Assembly: GCA_900199555.1 (NCBI GenBank)
Contig: FZQZ01000004.1
Location: forward strand, 153,973 to 217,972
Reading direction: 5' to 3'
DNA from: Prevotellaceae bacterium MN60
Lineage (GTDB): Bacteria; Bacteroidota; Bacteroidia; Bacteroidales; Bacteroidaceae
Length of the DNA: 64,000 nt
How positions within the stretch are numbered: position 1 is the first letter of the stretch; each line of letters starts with the position of its first letter. The notes under the pieces were generated by a model. That model was not told the origin of the DNA. It was given only the letters and a program-made list of their open reading frames with translations, and made no database searches. This document shows, in pieces, positions 7,330 through 14,685 of this stretch. Position numbers and translations under genes: made by a program.

Positions 7330-10140
7330 ATGAAAAAACTCTTTCTTAGAACTATGCTCCTGCTATGCGCCCTAGTAGGAAGCATTCCGAGTGTGTGGGC
7401 AAATGAATGGAGCTATACTTTTAATGCTTCGTCAGGGATTTCTGCAGGAAGTAAAACCCTGAATTCTATATCTTGGACAATCGCTCATGATTCTGATTAT
7501 GAGAATAACGAAGCTACGGGATTCCATGTAGGATCTAGTAGTAAAACTGTTAGTTATCTTCAACTATCAACTTCTGGAATTTCTGGTGTAATATCAAAAA
7601 TTGTTGTAAGGGCAAAAGGAAATGGTACAGGGGGCTCTATAAGCGCATCCGTAAATGGAACGGCTTATACGGCAAAAGATAACAATAATAGCATTACAAA
7701 TGCTTTCCAAGATTTTGAATTCTCAGGTTCGTTATCAGGTGCAATTGTTATACGCCTTTCTTATTCATCAGCCGTGAAAAAGAATTTTTACGTGCAAAGT
7801 ATCGCAGTGACCTATACTCCTGCTGCTGCTGGAACTACTTCTGCACCTGCTATAAGCGGAACAACTCCTTTCTTGGGTAGTACAACAGTAACTATTACTA
7901 ACGATACAAATGCTGATGGAGCCTCTATCTATTATACATTGGATGGTAGCGACCCAACGACAACAACATCATCTACATGTTTTGCTTATACAGCACCTTT
8001 CTCAATTGATGCAACCACCACTGTTAAAGCTATTGCAAAGAAGTCAACAGATACAAATGCAAGTTCTGTAGTAAGTAAGACCTTCACCAAGATTACTCCA
8101 TTGACAGTTTCAGAGGCTCTAGCTGCTATTGATGGTCTTAGCAATAATGGTACAATTAATGACCAATATGTAAGTGGTGTTGTTGTATCTATAACTAATG
8201 TTGAACCAGATAATGGAACTATAAAATATTATATTTCTGATGATGGTTCTGCAAACAATCAACTGTATGTATATAAGGGAAAGGGATTGAATAATGCTGA
8301 TTTTACAAATGTTTCAGAACTACAAATTGGCGATGAAGTGGTAATATTCGGCCAATTGAAGAAATTCAATACGACTCCAGAGATAAATGAAGGCAATTAT
8401 CTGATTTCTCAAACTCACAAACCAGCACCTTCATTCACTCTTGATATAACCGAAAAGAGTCTTGATGCATATACTCATGAAACGGTAGACGTAACACTGA
8501 CTACTAATACCGATGGTGTTGTTTCTTACGAAAGCAGCAATACGGATGTGGCTACTGTCGCACAGAAGAGTGCTGGCGTCTACACCATTACTGCTCAGTC
8601 TGCTGGTACTGCAACAATTACTATTAAGTCTGCAACATCCGCAAATTATGCTCCTGCCAGTGCAACAGTAGCTGTAACAGTAACAGATACTCGTTCTGAG
8701 GCAGAAATCTCATTTGATGAGACTGCTGTTGCGAAGACTTGGGGTGATGCTTTCGCTGGTCAGACTCTGACCAATCCTCATTCTCTGGATGTGGCTTATT
8801 CAAGTACCGATGAAACTGTGGCTACCGTTTCTTCTACTGGTGCGGTAGAAATACTGAAGGCTGGTTCTACTACCATTAAGGCTACTTTTGCTGGTAATGC
8901 TACTTATAAGGCAGCTATTGCTTCTTACACCTTGACTGTTGCTAAGGCAGAGCCTAATCTGTCATTCTCACAGACGAACTTCCAGGTTCCCCTCAATGAC
9001 AACAGCTTTGTAGCTCCTACACTGAACAACCCCAACAACTTGACAGTCGGTTATAGCTCAAACAATGAAAGTGTTGCTCTTGTTGATGAGAATACTGGTG
9101 AAATAGTACTGGAGACTAGTGCTGTTGGTTCTGCTACTATTACTGCTTACTTCGCAGGCAATGACAAGTTCAAGGGTGGTCATGCCGAATACACTATCGA
9201 CGTTTATGATCCCAATGTAAAGGGTTCTAGAAATAATCCTTATTCCGTAGCAGATATTATCGCTTTGAATCCCACAAGCACAAGTGCCGCTGCTGCTACC
9301 GATGTATATGTAAAAGGCTATATCGCAGGTTGTGTTAATTCATCTACAGGCGCTCTTATAACAACTTCATCTTCTTTTGTGAACTCTAATCTTGCATTGG
9401 TTGACGATCCAGATAATACGGACGAGCATATCTCTGTACAGCTGGTATCTGGATCTAACCGTACTAATTATAATGTGGTTAATCACCCAGAGCTAATTGG
9501 AACAATACAAATTCTTATAAAGGCAGATGTATTTAAGTATTGTGGTGTTCCTGGTCTGAAGAACCTTGATGAGGTTAGCGTAGTTAGTGAGCGAGTTAAA
9601 GTTACATCTATTGGCTTGGCAACCTTCGCAAGCAACAACAAGCTCGACTTTACAAACGTAGAGAATCTGGAGGCTTACATTGCTAAGGAGAATGGCGACA
9701 AGGTTGAGCTGACAAAGGTTAATAAGGTGGCAGCAGGTACTGGCGTATTGCTGCGTGCAAAGAACGATGCAACAACCTTCGAAGTTCCTGTAACTACTGA
9801 TGATGCTGACGATGCAACTGGTAACTTGTTCGTTCGTGGTACTGGTGCTGCTGTTGCTACAACCGATGGTTCTTATACTAACTACATCTTGAGCACTAAG
9901 AGCGGTGTCGTTGGTTTCTACCATGCTAATAATAACATTGTAGCTGTCAATCGTGCTTATCTGCATACCTCAGTTAGCGCTGCACGTATCGACCTGAGCT
10001 TCGATGAGCTTACTGGCATCAACGAGATGAAGAATCAGAAGGAAGCTGTAGAGGGCATCTTCGACCTGCAGGGCCGCAAGGTAGCTCAGCCTGCTAAGGG
10101 CCTCTACATCGTGAATGGTAAAAAGGTAGTTATCAAATAA
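7330..10140 (+). CDS. Large secreted multidomain surface protein with Ig-like and OB-like domains
   Basis: This is a 936-residue exported protein. The start is the ATG at 7330, which gives a clear signal peptide (MKKLFLRTMLLLCALVG, cleavage after VWA); the frame is open further upstream but that part is unlikely. Visible regions are a beta-rich N-terminal module (about 27-160), a chitobiase/hexosaminidase C-terminal-like module (about 170-250, IYYTLDGSDPTTTT), a first OB-like domain (about 256-363), three BIG2-like Ig repeats (about 367-627), and a second OB-like domain (about 632-753). It ends in GIFDLQGRKVAQPAKGLYIV, a motif typical of Prevotella type IX-exported proteins. No catalytic domain was recognised; adhesion or glycan binding is possible. 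porU and porV occur in the same window. Confidence 0.75.
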   Translation: MKKLFLRTMLLLCALVGSIPSVWANEWSYTFNASSGISAGSKTLNSISWTIAHDSDYENNEATGFHVGSSSKTVSYLQLSTSGISGVISKIVVRAKGNGTGGSISASVNGTAYTAKDNNNSITNAFQDFEFSGSLSGAIVIRLSYSSAVKKNFYVQSIAVTYTPAAAGTTSAPAISGTTPFLGSTTVTITNDTNADGASIYYTLDGSDPTTTTSSTCFAYTAPFSIDATTTVKAIAKKSTDTNASSVVSKTFTKITPLTVSEALAAIDGLSNNGTINDQYVSGVVVSITNVEPDNGTIKYYISDDGSANNQLYVYKGKGLNNADFTNVSELQIGDEVVIFGQLKKFNTTPEINEGNYLISQTHKPAPSFTLDITEKSLDAYTHETVDVTLTTNTDGVVSYESSNTDVATVAQKSAGVYTITAQSAGTATITIKSATSANYAPASATVAVTVTDTRSEAEISFDETAVAKTWGDAFAGQTLTNPHSLDVAYSSTDETVATVSSTGAVEILKAGSTTIKATFAGNATYKAAIASYTLTVAKAEPNLSFSQTNFQVPLNDNSFVAPTLNNPNNLTVGYSSNNESVALVDENTGEIVLETSAVGSATITAYFAGNDKFKGGHAEYTIDVYDPNVKGSRNNPYSVADIIALNPTSTSAAAATDVYVKGYIAGCVNSSTGALITTSSSFVNSNLALVDDPDNTDEHISVQLVSGSNRTNYNVVNHPELIGTIQILIKADVFKYCGVPGLKNLDEVSVVSERVKVTSIGLATFASNNKLDFTNVENLEAYIAKENGDKVELTKVNKVAAGTGVLLRAKNDATTFEVPVTTDDADDATGNLFVRGTGAAVATTDGSYTNYILSTKSGVVGFYHANNNIVAVNRAYLHTSVSAARIDLSFDELTGINEMKNQKEAVEGIFDLQGRKVAQPAKGLYIVNGKKVVIK

Positions 10141-10143
10141 AGT

Positions 10144-10341
10144 ATGGAGAACACTGATATGAAAAAGACATATATCAATCCCGCAATGGACGTGGTAGAA
10201 CTCAATATGGCTCAGCAGCTGTTAGCTGGTTCTGCTGCTCGTTTCGATGACTTAGGTGGTGGTGAGGTAAATCTCGTAGATGATGATCCTGACGATGGCG
10301 CTGCTTTAGGTCGTGAACTCTTTGACGAAGACTTTATCTAA
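10144..10341 (+). CDS. Small Prevotella-type protein with MKKxYINP...LLAGS motif, unknown function
   Basis: A 65-residue product beginning three bases after the surface-protein stop and ending at a strong terminator, so it is co-transcribed. A second in-frame ATG at 10159 starts MKKTYINPAMDVVELN, the pattern I associate with many small Prevotella proteins, and may be the true start. The front half is leader-like and ends in QQLLAGS. The rest is very acidic (EVNLVDDDPDD) with a GGG. There is no signal peptide or membrane segment. A leader-core, RiPP-like arrangement is conceivable, but no modification or export gene is adjacent. Confidence 0.6.
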   Translation: MENTDMKKTYINPAMDVVELNMAQQLLAGSAARFDDLGGGEVNLVDDDPDDGAALGRELFDEDFI

Positions 10342-10362
10342 ACAATAAAGCATAATTAAATG

Positions 10363-10398
10363 ACTCCCTCTGAATGATTATTCGGAGGGAGTTTTTTT
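10363..10398 (+). terminator. Rho-independent terminator after the small protein gene
   Basis: ACTCCCTC/GAGGGAGT, extended by TGAAT/ATTCG to a 13-bp stem with loop GATT, then seven Ts. Confidence 0.9.
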
Positions 10399-10413
10399 AT
10401 GGTTCTATTTTGC

Positions 10414-10660
10414 CAATAGTTTGACGGCATTTTGCGAACAGTTTGACGACATTATTCGAGGGGTTTGACGGCATTATTCTCTGGGCCATATTACGAGGGT
10501 GGAGAATTATGCGTAAATACTCCGAGAATTTACGCATAATTCGGCTCGAATTTACGCATAATTCTCCTTGCATGTAGGGCACTTGTCTTAGTCCCTCCCC
10601 TTAGGGGGAGGCTAGGAGTGGGCTGAGAGTTTATTCGCAAAATCATCTAACTAAATATAA
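10414..10660. repeat. Noncoding repeat mosaic left of the ATPase gene
   Basis: There is no gene here. It contains three spaced copies of TTTGACG(G/A)CATT (near 10430, 10442 and 10465), then the word GCGTAAAT in direct and inverted copies (10504-10565) that can fold into hairpins. At 10628-10651 is a 24-bp arm that recurs inverted at 36677-36700 (23 of 24 bases equal). The stretch 10502-10523 recurs exactly at 36872-36893. A GC-rich palindrome (CTCCCCTTAGGGGGAG) lies near 10595. Confidence 0.75.
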
Positions 10661-10682
10661 TTATAGAATTTCTATTATAGAA

Positions 10683-10714
10683 TTTGTATAATTGAAATAT
10701 TATATTTATCTTTG
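10683..10714 (+). promoter_or_regulatory. Promoter of the solitary ATPase gene
   Basis: TTTG at 10683-10686, a 20-bp spacer and TATCTTTG at 10707-10714, 23 bp before the start codon. Confidence 0.7.
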
Positions 10715-10737
10715 CAGTTGAAAATACAAATAATAAT

Positions 10738-11877
10738 ATGATGGAAAATCCGTTCTATATCACTGGTATTATTCCAGAGCCTTATTTCTGTGATAGAGAG
10801 AAAGAAACGTTGTGGATGATTCGTACTCTTGAAAATAAGGCACATATTCTGTTGACCTCGCCCCGAAGAATGGGTAAGACACAGTTGGTGCGCCATGTGT
10901 TCGAGCAGTCGTCCATCAAAGACAATTTCTACACATTCTATACGGATATTTACCCAACTACTAGTCTGCATGAGTTGGTCTTATTCCTAAGTAAAGAGAT
11001 CTACTCCGTATTGGTGCCTAAAGGAAAGACTGTTCTTGACAAATTCTTAGCGGGTCTTCACTCATTGGCTGGAAGTTTTGGCTACGACCCCATTTCAAAT
11101 ACTCCAACCTTTAATATAAAACTGGGTGATATCCACTCCCCAGAGTTGACTCTAGAAGAAATCTTTAAATATCTAGAACATGCTGACAAACCTTGTATCT
11201 TTGCTATTGACGAATTTCAGCAGATAGCTAATTATCCGGAGAAGAACGTGGAGGCAATGCTTCGTACACATATTCAACAAATGAACAATTGCCTGTTTGT
11301 TTATGCTGGCAGCAATCGTCATGTCCTTGAAAATATGTTTAACTCGGCGGCTAAGCCGTTCTATAATAGTGCAGAGCAGATATATTTGGATAGCATTCCC
11401 AAGGATATCTATATGAACTTCGCCGAAGCACAGTTTGCGAAAGCAGGACGAAGTATTACTCCCGATGCATTATCATATGTCTATGATCTTTTCGAGGGAC
11501 ACACCTACTATGTCCATAATGTACTTCATAACGCATTTGCATATGTTAATCCGGAGAAGACCATAGATGAAACAGATATTAAAAAGACACTGAATGACAT
11601 TCTAGAAGATAAAGGTCGTTCGTTTGCCTCGGTAATGAACCAACTAAACTACCAACAGAAAGAGACTTTGGTTGCTGTCGCCAAAGAACGGAGGATCAGT
11701 GGCGTCACCTCTATTGCTTTTGTCAAGAAGCATATGTTAAAGTCTCCTAGTTCCGTCCAGTATGCTATCAGCACTCTGCTAGATAAGCAACTCTTGACTT
11801 ATCAGAACGATGGTCGCTCAAAGGTTTATAGTGTTTCCGACCGTTTCTTAGAAATGTGGATTTCTAAGTCGTACTAG
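10738..11877 (+). CDS. Solitary archaeal-type AAA ATPase
   Basis: A 379-residue cytoplasmic ATPase of the archaeal-ATPase/ATP-binding type that is abundant in Bacteroidota. The P-loop is SPRRMGKTQL at residues 41-50 and Walker B is CIFAIDEFQQI near 153-163. A sensor-like YAGSNRHVL follows near 198. The C-terminal 90 residues look like a winged helix (SSVQYAISTLLDKQLLTYQN), suggesting DNA binding. ATG occurs at 10738 and 10741; either may be used. No partner gene lies nearby. Its flanks carry noncoding repeat words shared with the gene-free element at 36251-37020. The physiological role of the family is unclear to me. Confidence 0.8.
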   Translation: MMENPFYITGIIPEPYFCDREKETLWMIRTLENKAHILLTSPRRMGKTQLVRHVFEQSSIKDNFYTFYTDIYPTTSLHELVLFLSKEIYSVLVPKGKTVLDKFLAGLHSLAGSFGYDPISNTPTFNIKLGDIHSPELTLEEIFKYLEHADKPCIFAIDEFQQIANYPEKNVEAMLRTHIQQMNNCLFVYAGSNRHVLENMFNSAAKPFYNSAEQIYLDSIPKDIYMNFAEAQFAKAGRSITPDALSYVYDLFEGHTYYVHNVLHNAFAYVNPEKTIDETDIKKTLNDILEDKGRSFASVMNQLNYQQKETLVAVAKERRISGVTSIAFVKKHMLKSPSSVQYAISTLLDKQLLTYQNDGRSKVYSVSDRFLEMWISKSY

Positions 11878-11889
11878 TATTACGCATAT

Positions 11890-12000
11890 TTCGAGTAGAA
11901 CTCTAACCCACAAAAATAGTCGGCTTATTTCAAATTCGGATTTGAACAGCTCAAAAAATAGATGTTGGGTTAGAAGGTTAGATGTTTTTTGAAAAAAGAC
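11890..12000. repeat. Noncoding repeat arm right of the ATPase gene
   Basis: Positions 11967-11989 are identical to 36667-36689 (23 bp). Positions 11963-11984 match the reverse complement of 36588-36609. A perfect 6-bp hairpin, TCAAATTCGGATTTGA, lies near 11930. The end of this arm (GTTAGATG then a T run) is inverted relative to the arm at 10628-10651, so the ATPase gene sits between inverted copies. Confidence 0.7.
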
Positions 12001-12007
12001 AAAAAAG

Positions 12008-12036
12008 AAGGGGATCTCCTTGAAGGAAATCCCCTG
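12008..12036 (-). terminator. Rho-independent terminator of the HU gene
   Basis: GGGGAT and ATCCCC arms with inner TCCTT/AAGGA pairing. On the minus strand the hairpin is followed by a T-rich tract. Confidence 0.8.
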
Positions 12037-12055
12037 TACTTTTTGTTTACAAAAT

Positions 12056-12331
12056 TTATTTGTTAACAGCGTCAGCAAGCTCAGCGCCAGCCTTGAACTT
12101 AGCAACCTTCTTAGCAGCAATCTTAATCTTCTGCTTTGTTGCGGGGTTGATGCCCTCGCGAGCGGGCTTCTTAGTAACTGCGAAAGTACCGAAACCTACG
12201 AGCTGTACCTTGTCACCCTTAACGAGTGCCTTCTTAATAGCTGCTACTGTGGCGTCGAGAGCCTTCTTTGCGTCAACTTTTGTCAGACCAGCACCTGCTG
12301 CAATCTGATCGATCAATTCTGTTTTGTTCAT
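12056..12331 (-). CDS. HU family DNA-binding protein
   Basis: A 91-residue histone-like protein that bends and compacts DNA. The whole sequence matches HU: MNKTELIDQIAAGAGLTKVD at the N-terminus, GFGTFAVTKKPAREGINPAT (arm region) in the middle, and KIKIAAKKVAKFKAGAELAD at the end. It is monocistronic, with its own promoter (-7 box at 12384-12391, minus strand) and terminator. Confidence 0.95.
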   Translation of the reverse strand: MNKTELIDQIAAGAGLTKVDAKKALDATVAAIKKALVKGDKVQLVGFGTFAVTKKPAREGINPATKQKIKIAAKKVAKFKAGAELADAVNK

Positions 12332-12383
12332 AATTTTGTTGTTTTTAAAGTGAACGATAAATAGTTTAAGTCGATTTCTGACG

Positions 12384-12391
12384 CAAATATA
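12384..12391 (-). promoter_or_regulatory. -7 box of the HU gene
   Basis: Minus-strand TATATTTG, 53 bp upstream of the HU start codon. Confidence 0.6.
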
Positions 12392-12496
12392 GGATAATAT
12401 TGCGAATAAACAAACAAAATTTCGAAAAAAATGAGTTTTTTATTGAAAAAAAGTGTGTATTGCCCTATTTTCGTGCCAAAAACAAGATATTTTTAG

Positions 12497-12504
12497 TAAT
12501 TTTG
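12497..12504 (+). promoter_or_regulatory. -7 box of the rhomboid-EEP operon
   Basis: TAATTTTG, 55 bp before the rhomboid start, fits TAnnTTTG. Confidence 0.6.
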
Positions 12505-12559
12505 CCGCATAAACGCAAGCAAACTGCTTAGAGCGTATAAAACAGAAAAAACAGATAAG

Positions 12560-13480
12560 ATGTACAATATGCCTGCTATGACCAAGAATCTGCTGGTCAT
12601 CAATATTCTAGCTTTTATAGCCACATGGGTGTTACAACGCAGTGGTATAGACCTGACGGCAATGTGTGGTCTCCACTTCTTCTTGGCATCCGACTTCCAC
12701 TTCTATCAGTTCTTTAGCTACATGTTCTTGCATGGTGGTTTCACCCACCTATTATTTAATATGTTTGCGCTGTGGATGTTTGGTAGCGTGATAGAGCGTG
12801 TGTGGGGTCCAAAGAAATTCCTTTTTTATTACATTGTATGTGGCGTTGGCGCCGGTATGGTGCAGGAGTTGGTACAGTATGCTGAATACTATGTGCAGGG
12901 ACTGTCGGCTTACGAAATGGTGAACTTGGGCGACCAGAGAATCACCATGGACGCTTACTTGAATCTACGTACTACAATTGGAGCCTCGGGTGCGGTGTAT
13001 GGCATCTTGTTGGCTTTTGGTATGATATTCCCCAACGAGCGACTGTTTATCATTCCCATCCCATTCCCCATCAAGGCGAAATGGCTTATCGTGGGTTATA
13101 TTGTTATCGAGTTGTTCTCAGCGATGAGTGCTCCTGGCGATGGTGTGGCTCACATGGCTCACTTGGGTGGTATGCTGTTTGGCTTCTTGCTGATACGCTA
13201 TTGGCAGAAGCATCCTGACTCCAGTCAGCGTTATGGTCGCAGCTATGGCAAGGAATTCTTCGACAACCTGATTCGTAAGCACGAAGACTATCAGCGCAGT
13301 CGTCGTATGCATGCCGAGAAAACAGGTACGCGTCGCGAGACTGACGAGGAGTATAACATGAAGCAGCGTCAGAACCAGGAGGAGATTGATGCCATACTCG
13401 ACAAGATACGTAAAAGTGGCTACGATAGCCTGACGAGAGAGGAAAAGCAGAAACTGTTTGAACAGAGAAGGCAGTCGTGA
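12560..13480 (+). CDS. Rhomboid family intramembrane serine protease
   Basis: A 306-residue protein with six or more membrane segments in the first 210 residues. Rhomboid hallmarks are HGGFTHLLFNMFALWMFG (residues 58-75), the catalytic serine in GASGAVYG near 141, and the catalytic histidine in AHMAHLGGMLFGF near 195. The remaining 80 residues are a charged cytoplasmic tail with a possible coiled coil (EEIDAILDKIRKSGYDSLTR), common in Bacteroidota rhomboids. The substrate is unknown. Its stop overlaps the GTG start of the next gene (GTGA). Confidence 0.92.
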   Translation: MYNMPAMTKNLLVINILAFIATWVLQRSGIDLTAMCGLHFFLASDFHFYQFFSYMFLHGGFTHLLFNMFALWMFGSVIERVWGPKKFLFYYIVCGVGAGMVQELVQYAEYYVQGLSAYEMVNLGDQRITMDAYLNLRTTIGASGAVYGILLAFGMIFPNERLFIIPIPFPIKAKWLIVGYIVIELFSAMSAPGDGVAHMAHLGGMLFGFLLIRYWQKHPDSSQRYGRSYGKEFFDNLIRKHEDYQRSRRMHAEKTGTRRETDEEYNMKQRQNQEEIDAILDKIRKSGYDSLTREEKQKLFEQRRQS

Positions 13481-14580
13481 TAAGCAAACTCAAGAAGTTT
13501 ACCGTACAGATGATGACGGGAGCGAACATTGCTACAATCATCATCATGCTATTGGTGGGATATAGCGACCGCGTGAATCCCGCTGATCATCCCTTGCTGT
13601 CAACCATCGGTATGGTTTTCCCCTTCTTGCTGCTGGCAAACATGGCTTTTCTGCTGTTTTGGCTTATCTTTAAGTGGAGTAGGGCATGGGTTCCGGTGGT
13701 AGGTTTTATCGTTGCGTACGTACCTATCAGTATATATATACCATTGAGCGTACAGTCGTCGCCACCTGACGGCGCCATCAAACTGGTGTCATATAATGTG
13801 TGTAGCTATGGCGGCAACTTCAAATATCAGAATGGCTTTGAGATGGTAAGCGATTATCTGCACGATGAAGAGGCAGATATCGTATGCCTGCAAGAGGACA
13901 ACGATACGTGGCGTCGCTGTGTCTTTCAGGAGTATGAGAAAAAGGGATTTAAGTACAACGATACCATCGTGTTATGCCATGACGAGCTGCGCTTTAATGG
14001 CTTGGGCATTCATACCCGTTTCCCCATCATTCATCGTGAACGCATCAACTACTCTACCGTCTCTAATAACGGCAGTGCAGCCTGGTGGTTGCAGGTAGGA
14101 AAGGATACGCTCGTGGTGGTGAATAATCACTTTGAGAGTTGCCACCTGAATCAGCAAGACCGCCAGCAGTATAGACAACTGCTGAAGGGCGAGATGGCCA
14201 GAGACTCAGTGCGTGCCGAATCGCAGTTGCTGATGGTGAAACTGGCAGAGGCTAACGCTAAGCGCTCTAAGCAGATAGAGACTGTGTGCGACTATGTAGA
14301 ACAATACATTGGACGCTATCCCATCGTCGTATGTGGCGACTTCAACGATAACCCCATTTCTTTCTCCCGCCATCAGATGGCTAAGAGGCTCCGCGACTGT
14401 TTCGTAGAAACAGGTCGGGGAATAGGATTGTCGTATAATCAGAAGGCGTTCTCTTTCCGCATCGATCATGTGTTCTGTTCAGAGGATATAACGCCCTATC
14501 AGTGCCATATAGATGAAAAAATGGACGCAAGTGACCATTATCCGATGGTCTGTTGGTTAAAAATTGATGTAAATCCATGA
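13477..14580 (+). CDS. Endonuclease/exonuclease/phosphatase (EEP) family membrane-anchored hydrolase
   Basis: A 367-residue protein with two or three N-terminal membrane segments (about 15-100) followed by an EEP domain (about 110-365). Motifs are LVSYNVCSYGG, ADIVCLQED (catalytic glutamate), NNHFES, VVCGDFNDNP and the C-terminal SDHYPMVCWL (catalytic histidine). The catalytic part faces outward or inward depending on topology I cannot fix. It starts at GTG 13477, overlapping the rhomboid stop, an order common in Bacteroidales. The true substrate (nucleic acid, lipid or inositol phosphate) cannot be read from sequence. Confidence 0.87.
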   Translation: MISKLKKFTVQMMTGANIATIIIMLLVGYSDRVNPADHPLLSTIGMVFPFLLLANMAFLLFWLIFKWSRAWVPVVGFIVAYVPISIYIPLSVQSSPPDGAIKLVSYNVCSYGGNFKYQNGFEMVSDYLHDEEADIVCLQEDNDTWRRCVFQEYEKKGFKYNDTIVLCHDELRFNGLGIHTRFPIIHRERINYSTVSNNGSAAWWLQVGKDTLVVVNNHFESCHLNQQDRQQYRQLLKGEMARDSVRAESQLLMVKLAEANAKRSKQIETVCDYVEQYIGRYPIVVCGDFNDNPISFSRHQMAKRLRDCFVETGRGIGLSYNQKAFSFRIDHVFCSEDITPYQCHIDEKMDASDHYPMVCWLKIDVNP

Positions 14581-14629
14581 AAAAAGCATGAATTTTCACG
14601 ATAAATTTCTATAAGTGGAGAAAAATATG

Positions 14630-14637
14630 TATATTTG
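14630..14637 (+). promoter_or_regulatory. -7 box of secDF
   Basis: TATATTTG, 48 bp upstream of the secDF ATG, within an AT-rich leader. Confidence 0.55.
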
Positions 14638-14685
14638 CAAGCTAAAAATCAGCAATCATAAAAATTCAATAACATAATTAACAAA

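Noticed and set aside
10414..10570. Possible CRISPR array
   Set aside because: Repeats are short, uneven in spacing and partly inverted, with no uniform spacers and no cas genes.
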